This document shows, piece by piece, positions 16,666-26,099 of a DNA stretch of 64,000 nucleotides; positions within the stretch are counted from its first letter, which is position 1; every line of letters begins with the position of its first letter. The notes beneath the pieces are model-generated. The model did not search any database. It was not told where the DNA came from and was given only the letters and a program-made list of their open reading frames with translations. Location of the stretch: NCBI RefSeq assembly GCF_003383615.1, contig NZ_QNUL01000001.1, positions 62,001 to 126,000 on the forward strand, given 5' to 3'. Origin of the DNA: Dyadobacter luteus (GTDB lineage: Bacteria; Bacteroidota; Bacteroidia; Cytophagales; Spirosomataceae). The translations under genes were made by a program, and so were the position numbers.

Positions 16666-19026
16666 CTAATATATGAGTTGAAATTCAGGGGTTAAAGCAA
16701 TAGCCCAAACCAAATCCTGAATCCCTTCCTCTGTAGGTAATTTCCCTACTATTTTTTTAGCTGCTGTCAGTTCCTTCGGCACAGGTTTTCTGCCTAGCGT
16801 ATTTTCATACAGTGCATCAATGAGTGCATCCGAAGTTGGATATTTGCTCCGCCAATGGGTTGAACCCTTTTTTAAGGTTTCTGTAAATTTCGATCCATTG
16901 GTTAGCTCCAGTGCCTGTAACAAGTTAGCCTGAGACATCCGGCTTGTACTTACCGTCTCTCTGTTGGGTCGTCCCAAAGCGGTTAAAAAAGGATCATTCT
17001 TAACCAAAGCTGCGCGGGGAAGAATTTTATTCTTTTTCAAATCTTCTGGCAGTAATTTGTAAACGATCGCAGTATCGGCATACATGGGTTCAAATGAAGC
17101 ACTGATCGCATCACTGAATTGTTCCGCCGTCATCCGCTTTCTTGCCATACCGGTAAACCTGTAGGATTCCGACATCATCTCATCTGCTTCTTTTACGGAA
17201 GAGGAAGGTAGCTGATAGGTTCTGGATGTTACAATCGTATAGATAAGTTTCTTCATGTCATAACCGTTCGCTGCGAAATCGGACGCCAACCAGTCCAGTA
17301 AATCCTCGCTCCAGGGAAGGTTATCCATCATATCTACCGGCTCCACTATTCCTCTGCCGAGCAGCTGCGCCCAAATCCGGTTTACCACTGTTCTGTAAAG
17401 TCTCCCGTTTTTAGGCTGCACCAGCATATCGGCAAGTTGTCGTAACCTCAACTCTGTATCTTTCGTAACACTTATCTCCCCTAATTCAGGAAATAGCATC
17501 CTCGTACCAGCGATTTTTCCTGTCGGTTTATCGCACCTGTTGATTTCAAGAAGAGTATCGGCAAAAATATTCGCGAACGCATAGGCGTCATCCAGTTTCC
17601 AGTCACTGATAAAACTATCATGGCATGACGCACATTTAAGGTTGAGCCCTAGCAAGACTTGAGATACATTCTGTGCTGCCTGCATTTCTGTACGCTGACT
17701 GCTATTGATGGTACCGCGCCACTTAATACCTTTTATAAAACCCTCAGATCCTTTCACAGGACTCACCAGCTCTTTCACAAGCTGATTGTATGGTTTATTA
17801 CTTTCGAGAGACATGTACAACCATTTTGTAATATCAAATCTACCACCAGTAATATACCCCGTACCCGAGTAATCGTTTCTCAACGCATCATTCCAGAAAG
17901 AAAGCCAATGCTGAGTATACTGATCATTCCTTAACAGCAACTCACTGGCCAATCTCTCTCTTTTATCCGAACGCTTATCTGCCAGAAATGTATTTACCTG
18001 CAAAGGCGTAGGAAGCAAACCTACAATATCCAGATATACCCGACGGATGTAAACCTTGTCGTTCACCAATGGTTGCCATTCTATTTTATTCTTTCTGAAA
18101 TATGCATTTACAAAACGATCAACGGGCTGTACAATATCTCCACTCGCCGGAGGTATTTCAGGATTTCGAGGTTCCAGTCGTGCTACACGGTAAATACTTT
18201 TCTCCTTACCATCAGGCCATTTGGCACCTTTTTCAATCCAAAATTTCAGTATTTCGACTTCTTTGTCCGTCAATCTCTTACCCTTCGTTGGCATAGCTTC
18301 TTTATGACCTTTGGGCAATGTAATCCTTCGGATCAGTTCACTTTTGTCGGGTTGACCCGGCACGACGACAGCACCGCCTTTTCCGCCCTTCATCATTAAT
18401 TCCTTTCCGTCCAGACGTAAGTCTCCTTTCGACTTGGCTTCTCCATGGCAACTGTAACAGTTATGAGCCAGGATGGTTCTTACCTGTAAATTGAGATCCA
18501 GAAGCTGCTGCTCGCTTAACGCTCCATGATTAGTAAGTACAAAGTCTGTACCGCCAGCGCTATCCTCAGCACTTTGTTGGTTGGGTAATACGCTTGTCAG
18601 GTAGTCATCCCCATGTGTGAGCATTGCACCATAGTGTCCGGCAATAGTTACTCCCAATACCGTCAGCACCAAGGCACCTCTATACGCTTTGATGTTATTT
18701 CTCTGTAGGAAGAAAGCTGTTACTCCTGATAGGATTGCTGTTGCTATCCCCGCCCATTGATGAATATCCAATAACGGGGCACCATAATCTCCATTATCTG
18801 CCAGCAGCAATCCCAAAATCGCTGCGATTATGGCTGTAGTTGTTCCAATAAATATCAGAATCCGACTGGCACCGCGTAATGCATTATTTCCTTTACGCCA
18901 GTCTATGACTTCGAGCACCAGTGCGACACAAAGCAGGCTTATCGGAAAATGAACAAGGAGCGGATGTAGCCTTCCTAGAAATTGCCAGAGCCAGAAGGTT
19001 CCGGTCGATTGTAAGAGCATGCACAT
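16666..19026 (-). CDS. PSCyt1/DUF1549/DUF1553 di-haem protein with N-terminal membrane domain
   Basis: A 786-residue protein of the type known from Planctomycetes and some Bacteroidota. The N-terminus resembles DUF2231 with about four membrane helices (LHPLLVHFPISLLCVAL, ILIFIGTTTAIIAAILGLL). A PSCyt1 cytochrome domain follows with haem motif CYSCH (18445-18459), then DUF1549/PSCyt2 with a second motif CASCH (17620-17634), then DUF1553/PSD1 near the C-terminus (RLYRTVVNRIWAQLLGRGIV, ETVSTSRMSQANLLQALELTNG). The longest frame opens at a TTG at 19131; ATGs at 19026 and 19020 come just before the first membrane segment and are preferred. It likely sits in the inner membrane facing the periplasm and carries electrons, working with the DUF1501 protein. 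Confidence 0.87.
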   Translation of the reverse strand: MCMLLQSTGTFWLWQFLGRLHPLLVHFPISLLCVALVLEVIDWRKGNNALRGASRILIFIGTTTAIIAAILGLLLADNGDYGAPLLDIHQWAGIATAILSGVTAFFLQRNNIKAYRGALVLTVLGVTIAGHYGAMLTHGDDYLTSVLPNQQSAEDSAGGTDFVLTNHGALSEQQLLDLNLQVRTILAHNCYSCHGEAKSKGDLRLDGKELMMKGGKGGAVVVPGQPDKSELIRRITLPKGHKEAMPTKGKRLTDKEVEILKFWIEKGAKWPDGKEKSIYRVARLEPRNPEIPPASGDIVQPVDRFVNAYFRKNKIEWQPLVNDKVYIRRVYLDIVGLLPTPLQVNTFLADKRSDKRERLASELLLRNDQYTQHWLSFWNDALRNDYSGTGYITGGRFDITKWLYMSLESNKPYNQLVKELVSPVKGSEGFIKGIKWRGTINSSQRTEMQAAQNVSQVLLGLNLKCASCHDSFISDWKLDDAYAFANIFADTLLEINRCDKPTGKIAGTRMLFPELGEISVTKDTELRLRQLADMLVQPKNGRLYRTVVNRIWAQLLGRGIVEPVDMMDNLPWSEDLLDWLASDFAANGYDMKKLIYTIVTSRTYQLPSSSVKEADEMMSESYRFTGMARKRMTAEQFSDAISASFEPMYADTAIVYKLLPEDLKKNKILPRAALVKNDPFLTALGRPNRETVSTSRMSQANLLQALELTNGSKFTETLKKGSTHWRSKYPTSDALIDALYENTLGRKPVPKELTAAKKIVGKLPTEEGIQDLVWAIALTPEFQLIY

Positions 19027-19295
19027 AAAAGAAAACTTGAATAGGTTCAGGACATGGTTGATATACAGAGTTACCTGTAAACAATGGTATAAGTGAAACA
19101 CCCCTAATTCTTTACTTAACCCCAACACCAAAAAGTACGTGGAACAGGACTTCTGGCTGGCTAACTTTTACATCTTCCAAACCCCGATGTGGCAAGTCCC
19201 AAGTAAACAACTACTTAGAAAACAAATTATTGATATAATATAATTAATAATTGTAATTTTATAATAATATTCCTTCTCCTCTATGCAATCAACGT

Positions 19296-21179
19296 ATGAA
19301 AAAGCTATTAATCATCTTCATGCTGCTTGCAGCATTCCCATTACTCGCAGACCACATCGTGGGAGGCGAGTTACGATTGAGCCACACTGGTAATAATCGT
19401 TACAACATTTCTCTTATTCAATTTTGGGACGGAAATAACCTCATCATTCCCACCAATACAACCGGCGGAAACCGCGATAATAGTGCAGTTATTTTTATAT
19501 ATAATAAAAGGACGCGGGCTTATATGGATCAGGTAATAGCACAATACATTTCTACGGATGATATCCCCTATCAGAACAAGGCCTGTGCAATTTTTAAATC
19601 TCTTCATACTTCTGTGGGAGTCTACGAGGGAAGCATTTCGCTTAGCCCACAGCGGTATAATGATCCTGACGGATATTATATGGTATGGGAACGATGTTGC
19701 AGGAATTCAGATATTACTAATATTAAAGAGCCACAAACCAACGGAATCACAGTATATCTCGAATTTCCGCCGGTGAGTATCAGCAATTCTTCTCCACAGT
19801 TTCAAATACCAAATGGACAATACATCTGCACGAACAGAGATTTTACCATGAATATGTCTGCTATTGATAGTGACGGAGACGAGCTCAGGTATGCTCTTGT
19901 CAATCCACTGCGAGGGCACACCAGCACACGGCAGTCCAATGGTGATAACACAGTGAAAAGTAGCTACCCCGAAGTGGAATGGTCCAATGGTTTTTCACTG
20001 CAGAATGTAATTTCGGGAAGCAAGCCTCTCCGGATCGATCAGAATGGTATCTTATATGTCAATTCCAATGCAACCGGACTTTTTGTATTTGCAATACAGT
20101 GTGAGGAATACAGAAACGGTAAAAAAATCGGGGTTGTCAGAAGAGAATTTCAACTGATGGTAATCGACTGTGACGACGAGGCGCCAGATGTACCCGTGGT
20201 GACAGTCAGCGATTTGCCTGTCACAAACATAACTATGTGTTCAGTTCATGCGGTCACACTGGCGATAAAACAGGAATCCGACTGGACCTACCAATGGCAA
20301 AAAAACGGATTTAATATTCCCGGTGCCACTGCTCCCAATGTGACAGTGAGCGATACCGGAAGCTACTCGGTGATAAAGAGTTACACAAAGAAATGTACGC
20401 GCGACACTACGTCGGCACCCGTTCGAGTGCGACTGCAACCACCTCCGCCAATTGAAATCACATCGCAAGAAAGTAGTATTTGCCCAAATGAAAGGATGCT
20501 CCTCACGGGCTCCATTAATGATCCTGAGCGATTCATTTACCAATGGTCCCACAACAACGCAGTGGTAGCCAGCTCGATCAACGAACTTGTTATAAACCAG
20601 CCGGGTAATTACAAGCTGATAGCTCAGGATATAGAGTCTGGCTGTAAATCTGAAAATTCAATTTATATCTCACCCGGCGAGTTGTTAGTAACACTACCGG
20701 ATACCATTACCGGAAATGAAGGCGCTGACATTTCGATACAGCCGGATGTTTTCCCTGATCATGGAGGCAATCAATTCTCATGGACAACAATTGCAGATCC
20801 GGGTTTTTCTTTGTCAACAAAAAATATATCGGTGAGTTTGGCTGAAGATACAGAATTTACGCTTGATGTATCCTCTTCATCAGGTTGCCTCGCCTCTTCA
20901 TCTGTTTTTGTTAAAATCCTCAGTCCTATATACATTCCCACCGCGTTCACACCTGATCATGACGGAATAAACGATACATTTCAGATCTTCAATGCCAAAG
21001 ATCGTGTACAGGCAGTTACCATTTACAATCGATGGGGACAGGTCATCTTTCGGTCAGAAGGATATAAGGTTCCCTGGGATGGTACTTTTCAAAATGCCAA
21101 AGTAAGTGCCGGAAGTTACCCTTACATTATCCAAACCAACGAGACAATTTACAAAGGTGAACTCCTGATTATCCGCTAA
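19296..21179 (+). CDS. Surface protein with T9SS type B sorting domain
   Basis: A 627-residue exported protein. A signal peptide (MKKLLIIFMLLAAFPLLA) is followed by an N-terminal domain beginning HIVGGEL and containing the paired-cysteine motif VWERCCRN, then two Ig- or PKD-like beta domains (about residues 300-460) with cysteine pairs, and a C-terminal gliding-motility-type sorting domain (IPTAFTPDHDGINDTF, VTIYNRWGQVIF, GSYPYIIQT). The last element directs secretion by the type IX system and attachment to the cell surface. The N-terminal domain is closely related to that of the protein at 55517. Its function may be adhesion or gliding. Its stop is one base from the stop of the convergent XRE gene. 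Confidence 0.88.
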   Translation: MKKLLIIFMLLAAFPLLADHIVGGELRLSHTGNNRYNISLIQFWDGNNLIIPTNTTGGNRDNSAVIFIYNKRTRAYMDQVIAQYISTDDIPYQNKACAIFKSLHTSVGVYEGSISLSPQRYNDPDGYYMVWERCCRNSDITNIKEPQTNGITVYLEFPPVSISNSSPQFQIPNGQYICTNRDFTMNMSAIDSDGDELRYALVNPLRGHTSTRQSNGDNTVKSSYPEVEWSNGFSLQNVISGSKPLRIDQNGILYVNSNATGLFVFAIQCEEYRNGKKIGVVRREFQLMVIDCDDEAPDVPVVTVSDLPVTNITMCSVHAVTLAIKQESDWTYQWQKNGFNIPGATAPNVTVSDTGSYSVIKSYTKKCTRDTTSAPVRVRLQPPPPIEITSQESSICPNERMLLTGSINDPERFIYQWSHNNAVVASSINELVINQPGNYKLIAQDIESGCKSENSIYISPGELLVTLPDTITGNEGADISIQPDVFPDHGGNQFSWTTIADPGFSLSTKNISVSLAEDTEFTLDVSSSSGCLASSSVFVKILSPIYIPTAFTPDHDGINDTFQIFNAKDRVQAVTIYNRWGQVIFRSEGYKVPWDGTFQNAKVSAGSYPYIIQTNETIYKGELLIIR

Positions 21180-21180
21180 C

Positions 21181-21621
21181 TCAACCATTAGGATTCAACT
21201 CCTGAAAAGTACCGTCGGAATAGAAAACCATAATTTTTGTAACTGTCTTTCCAAGCACCTGTGTTGTTACGGGAGGCACAGGTTCCGGTGAAGGTGTTTG
21301 TACCGCCTTTACCTCTTTCTCCGCAATAATAGGCTCCGCTTTTTGCTGAGGCTCTGTTTTCGTTTGAATGAACTCATTTGCTACTACTGGTTGCGGAACT
21401 TCAGAACTAAATTGAGGCAAATCCTGATCGTCCATAATCCAGTTCATTCCTAAATCCGGAAACCTTTTTATTATTTTCTGCACGATGTCCAGGCTAGGCT
21501 TATTTCTCCCAGCCAGAATATGAGACATGCTTGAACGCTGTATTCCAATTTCATCGGCAAAAATAGACGGCGATATATTCTTACCTGATAGTATCAGTTT
21601 AATTTTCTTACTTAAATCCAT
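21181..21621 (-). CDS. XRE-family helix-turn-helix regulator
   Basis: A 146-residue protein. Residues about 5-60 are a Cro/C1-type helix-turn-helix (KIKLILSGKNISPSIFADEI, then GIQRSSMSHILAGRNKPSLD), and WIMDDQDLP follows, as in several Bacteroidota regulators of this type. The remainder is a proline- and glutamate-rich linker of low complexity and a short C-terminal beta segment (TKIMVFYSDGTFQELNP). It is convergent with the surface-protein gene at 19296. Two copies of an 11-base word upstream are a candidate autoregulatory site. Targets are unknown. Confidence 0.85.
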   Translation of the reverse strand: MDLSKKIKLILSGKNISPSIFADEIGIQRSSMSHILAGRNKPSLDIVQKIIKRFPDLGMNWIMDDQDLPQFSSEVPQPVVANEFIQTKTEPQQKAEPIIAEKEVKAVQTPSPEPVPPVTTQVLGKTVTKIMVFYSDGTFQELNPNG

Positions 21622-21640
21622 GTCTCAAATATTGAACTAT

Positions 21641-21716
21641 GTAAATTGTAACACAAAACTAGTATTTAGTTTCATAAATGACAAAGCGTGCAGCGATTTA
21701 TATAAGTAAATTGTAA
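21641..21716. promoter_or_regulatory. Paired 11-bp direct repeats upstream of the XRE gene
   Basis: GTAAATTGTAA occurs at 21641-21651 and 21706-21716, 65 bases apart (about six helical turns), in the 182-base region between the XRE and dapD genes. Position and spacing fit operator half-sites on one DNA face. The AT-rich sequence makes chance possible. Confidence 0.4.
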
Positions 21717-21754
21717 TAATTTATATTATTAAACTATATTGAATTACAAAAATA

Positions 21755-21778
21755 AAGCAGCACTGTAAAGTGCTGCTT
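21755..21778 (-). terminator. Intrinsic terminator after dapD
   Basis: Arms AAGCAGCAC (21755-21763) and GTGCTGCTT (21770-21778) with a 6-base loop. The minus-strand RNA continues into a U-rich run. It lies 26 bases beyond the dapD stop. Confidence 0.88.
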
Positions 21779-21803
21779 GTAAATGAGAGCTTAATTTAGA
21801 ATT

Positions 21804-22619
21804 TTACACCGCTACGCCATTGTCGCGCAATGCATCATTCAGAGAAGTTTTCAGATCAGTGCTTGCCTTACGCTTACCAATGATCAATGCACATGGGACC
21901 TGATAAGTACCCGATGCGAATTCTTTTGGGATAGAACCAGGAATTACTACAGAATCCTCCGGAACAAATCCTTTATACTCTACAGGCTTCTCACCCGTAA
22001 CATCAATAATTTTGGAACTGCCGGTAATCGTTACACCTGCTCCAAGAACCGCTCTTTTCCCAACACGTGCACCTTCAACGACGATACATCTGGACCCTAT
22101 GAAAGCTCCGTCTTCAATGATTACAGGAGATGCCTGCACTGGCTCTAATACACCTCCAATACCCACTCCACCGCTCAAATGAACATTTTTGCCTATCTGA
22201 GCACAGCTTCCTACAGTTGCCCATGTATCAACCATTGTACCTTCGTCCACATATGCACCGATGTTTACATACGAAGGCATCAGGATAACTCCTTTTGAAA
22301 TATAAGCACCATAACGGGCTACCGCAGGAGGTACAACCCTCACCCCTAATTGCTCATAACCTGTTTTTAACTTCATTTTATCATGGTATTCGAAAATACC
22401 AACCTCACTCACCTGCATTTGCTGTATAGGGAAGTAAAGAATTATTGCTTTTTTAAGTGCTTCGTTCACTACCCAGCTTCCATCTTCCTGAGGTTCGGCA
22501 ACTCTTAAGCGTCCTTTATCCACTTCTTCAATAATTTCGGATATAAGTGATACTACCGAAGGATCCCTCAAAAGCTCACGATTTGACCATACTTCTTCGA
22601 TCTTACTTGCGAAGTTCAT
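21804..22619 (-). CDS. dapD: 2,3,4,5-tetrahydropyridine-2,6-dicarboxylate N-succinyltransferase
   Basis: Enzyme of the succinylase branch of lysine/diaminopimelate synthesis, transferring succinyl from succinyl-CoA to tetrahydrodipicolinate. At 271 residues it has the usual length. The N-terminal helical domain (about 1-95) is followed by a left-handed beta-helix of hexapeptide repeats (about 100-225), with PSYVNIGAYVDEGTMVDTWA, IGKNVHLSGGVGIGGVLEP and IIEDGAFIGSRCIVVEGARV. It is single-gene in organisation, with its own terminator and a candidate promoter at 22639-22667. The start ATG gives the conserved family N-terminus. Confidence 0.96.
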   Translation of the reverse strand: MNFASKIEEVWSNRELLRDPSVVSLISEIIEEVDKGRLRVAEPQEDGSWVVNEALKKAIILYFPIQQMQVSEVGIFEYHDKMKLKTGYEQLGVRVVPPAVARYGAYISKGVILMPSYVNIGAYVDEGTMVDTWATVGSCAQIGKNVHLSGGVGIGGVLEPVQASPVIIEDGAFIGSRCIVVEGARVGKRAVLGAGVTITGSSKIIDVTGEKPVEYKGFVPEDSVVIPGSIPKEFASGTYQVPCALIIGKRKASTDLKTSLNDALRDNGVAV

Positions 22620-22638
22620 ATTAATTAAACTGTTTAAT

Positions 22639-22667
22639 GAAATATATTTAAGTTATTGATTTACAAA
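22639..22667 (-). promoter_or_regulatory. Candidate dapD promoter
   Basis: On the minus strand TTTG (22667-22664) is followed after 17 bases by TATATTTC (22646-22639), one mismatch from TAnnTTTG. It ends 19 bases from the dapD ATG. The rest of the 388-base dapD-gap spacer holds no recognised gene or RNA. Confidence 0.5.
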
Positions 22668-22946
22668 GCAATTAAATTACAAGACAGAATAAATATAAAC
22701 CCATATTATTCCTTACAAGAGCACCTCTAAACAGACGTAAAATTCATCATTTAAAGATGCCGGCACGGGCGGATTATGAATTCCGGTAGCTCCCATATTG
22801 CTCACTGCAAATATTGCACCAATTCTTAAGAAAAAGCCGTTTTTAACTTAATTTCATTAAATATGCTTTCGTTTGATTTTTAACCACATGTCCCACGTCC
22901 ATTGGTTTCCTCAGGCAATATTGGTACACAGACCTTCCCCGGAACT

Positions 22947-22976
22947 TTTGACATACCATTCTTTTTCTTAAATTTG
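22947..22976 (+). promoter_or_regulatory. gap promoter (TTTG / TAAATTTG)
   Basis: TTTG at 22947-22950 and TAAATTTG at 22969-22976, separated by 18 bases, match the Bacteroidota primary-sigma consensus exactly in the fixed positions. Transcription would begin about 25 bases before the ATG at 23008. This is the clearest promoter in the window. Confidence 0.75.
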
Positions 22977-22983
22977 CTCGTAA

Positions 22984-24018
<1,035 letters not shown>

Positions 24019-24035
24019 TCAATCTGGTTTCTTAT

Positions 24036-24078
24036 AAAAACAGGGCTTCGGATGTATTTTCCGAAGCCCTGTTTTTTT
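24036..24078. terminator. Bidirectional terminator between gap and trmB
   Basis: Perfect 11-bp arms CAGGGCTTCGG (24041-24051) and CCGAAGCCCTG (24061-24071), with A5 on the left and T7 on the right, serving the convergent gap and trmB transcripts. Confidence 0.93.
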
Positions 24079-24109
24079 GTCGGTATATATTAAAATCCGG
24101 ATCCTGGTA

Positions 24110-24769
24110 TTATCTCAGCCTGGCCTTAATGTATTTAATCGAATAACCCTTCCCTACGAAAATCTGCTCATAGTGCGTTTTAACACCGTAATGTTCAGTA
24201 AGTAATTCAGATTCGTACAGGTTATCCGTATATTCAAGTATCTCAAAATGCGCTGACTCTGAAATGGTTTCCAAACTGTATTCATACAAAAACGAGCTGT
24301 CTGTTTTTAAATAAAACATTCCGTTGTCTTTAAGGAACCGGGAATACATATCCAGAAAACGGTTATTGGTAAGCCGCTTGTTCTCATCCCTGTCGCGTAC
24401 CTGAGGATCCGGATGAACCAGCCATATTTCGTCCACTTCCTTTTCTGAAAAGAACTCATCAGAATACTGTATCCCTGTTCTCAAAAAAGCTACGTTTGTT
24501 AAATTAGCTTCGCTGGCAGCCAGGCTCCCTCTTGCAATTCTGTCGCCTTTGATATCGACACCGATAAAATTCTTATCCGGAAACTGCTTACCTAACCCGA
24601 TGGTATATTCCCCTTTGCCGCAAGCCAGTTCAAGTACGATAGGATTCGCATTTTTGAAATATAATTCATTCCATTTACCCTTTACTGTAGTATAAAGCGG
24701 CTTCTCTGCCTGGATCACATTATCGGCCTGAGCACTGAACTCATAATGTGCCAACTTTCTTCTTGACAT
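24110..24769 (-). CDS. trmB: tRNA (guanine(46)-N7)-methyltransferase
   Basis: Methylates G46 in the variable loop of tRNAs using S-adenosylmethionine. At 219 residues it is typical. The SAM-binding region is IVLELACGKGEYTIGL at about 44-59, followed by FIGVDIKGDR. The family block DEIWLVHPDPQVRDRDENKRLTN, containing the substrate-contacting aspartate, lies near the middle, and FLKDNGMFYLKTDS is close behind. It starts 25 bases after the folC stop on the same strand, so the two are probably co-transcribed. Confidence 0.95.
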   Translation of the reverse strand: MSRRKLAHYEFSAQADNVIQAEKPLYTTVKGKWNELYFKNANPIVLELACGKGEYTIGLGKQFPDKNFIGVDIKGDRIARGSLAASEANLTNVAFLRTGIQYSDEFFSEKEVDEIWLVHPDPQVRDRDENKRLTNNRFLDMYSRFLKDNGMFYLKTDSSFLYEYSLETISESAHFEILEYTDNLYESELLTEHYGVKTHYEQIFVGKGYSIKYIKARLR

Positions 24770-24794
24770 TTCTTAACTCTGTATTAATTGTTAA

Positions 24795-26093
24795 CTATAA
24801 ATTATCGAGGTCGGCCACTACGAACGTACTGCCTCCTACGTAAATGCAATCTTCAGGATCTGAATCGGCGATGGCAGCATTAAGGGCATCATTTACGTTA
24901 AAGTAATAATTTCCCGTCAGTCCAAACCCGCTTGCGAGTTCCTGTAATTTCTCAGCCTTTAGTGCTCTTGAATTAGTTGGCTCCGTAAAATAAAAAATCG
25001 CCTCAGAGTGCATCATCGCCAGCATAGCAGAGATATCCTTGTCTCCAACAAAACCAATCACGTAGCGGTGTTTTTTTGCAGTTAAACCAGCGAATTGCTT
25101 AAGTGTTTGCGTTAGTCCCGCTACGTTATGAGCAGTATCGCAGTAAATGGCAGGTGAATCACCGAGTTTTTGCCATCTGCCTTTCAACCCTGTAAGAGTA
25201 GTCACTCTCCTTAATGCACTGTATACCGCAGAAGATTCAATCTGAAGACCACTTACTTTCAACAGTTCGACTGCCTGGAGTACTCCGGCAACGTTTTTGA
25301 TCTGATAAGATCCCACCAGATCAATTTCCAGATTCGGGTAGGATACTTCGGAATGGTCCGCCGGCCCGGCGTTGACAACCGAAAGGCCATTTTGCATACC
25401 GACATTTTCAACCCTGATTCTTTCAGAAGCAAAAAAGACAGGTGCCTGCTTTCCTTCAGCAACAGCCTTAAAAACTTCGGCTGTTTCCTCCTGGTACTCG
25501 CTCACCACTACCGGCGTATTCTGTTTAATAATTCCTGCTTTTTCTACGGCGATTTTCTCCAGTGTATCACCAAGAAACTGTGTATGATCGAAACTGACAT
25601 TCGTGATCACTGAAAGTTCGGGCAGGATTACGTTTGTAGAATCCAGCCTTCCGCCCATGCCTACCTCTATAACCGCCACATCCACCTGCTCGTGCGCAAA
25701 GTATGCGAAAGCCATGGCTACTGTAACTTCGAAGAACGAAGGGCTTAATCTATCAATGTTAGATAAATTACCAGCAATAAAATCAACTATGTAATCCTGA
25801 TTGATTTCCTTACCGTTTATCCGGATTCTCTCCGTAAACGATTTAAGATGAGGGGATGTATACAGCCCAACCTTGTATCCCGCTTCCTGTAAAATGGCAG
25901 CGAGCATATGTGAAGTACTTCCCTTACCGTTGGTTCCACCAACGTGTATTGTCTTGTACTTATCCTGAGGGTTATCAAGTATTTTACAAAGTTCAAGCGT
26001 AGTAGTAAGGCCCGGCTTATAAGCACGGGCCCCTATATTTTGAAAAACCGGAAGTCTGCTGTACAGGTATTCAATCGTTTCCTGATAATTCAT
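24795..26093 (-). CDS. folC: Bifunctional folylpolyglutamate synthase/dihydrofolate synthase
   Basis: Adds glutamate to dihydropteroate and to folates, in the cytoplasm. At 432 residues it has family length. The ATP loop GGTNGKGSTS is at about 52-61, followed by GLYTSPHLKSFTERIRING. VIEVGMGGRLDSTNV and SVITNVSFDHTQFLGDTLE are the ligase-family Mur-like blocks. The C-terminal domain begins near CDTAHNVAGL. It starts six bases after the stop of the TonB-like gene upstream, so translation may be coupled. Confidence 0.95.
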   Translation of the reverse strand: MNYQETIEYLYSRLPVFQNIGARAYKPGLTTTLELCKILDNPQDKYKTIHVGGTNGKGSTSHMLAAILQEAGYKVGLYTSPHLKSFTERIRINGKEINQDYIVDFIAGNLSNIDRLSPSFFEVTVAMAFAYFAHEQVDVAVIEVGMGGRLDSTNVILPELSVITNVSFDHTQFLGDTLEKIAVEKAGIIKQNTPVVVSEYQEETAEVFKAVAEGKQAPVFFASERIRVENVGMQNGLSVVNAGPADHSEVSYPNLEIDLVGSYQIKNVAGVLQAVELLKVSGLQIESSAVYSALRRVTTLTGLKGRWQKLGDSPAIYCDTAHNVAGLTQTLKQFAGLTAKKHRYVIGFVGDKDISAMLAMMHSEAIFYFTEPTNSRALKAEKLQELASGFGLTGNYYFNVNDALNAAIADSDPEDCIYVGGSTFVVADLDNL

Positions 26094-26099
26094 TCTTTT

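Noticed and set aside
22668-22946. Possible 6S RNA or riboswitch between dapD and gap
   Set aside because: No convincing conserved secondary structure or known motif was visible; only the two promoters are supported.
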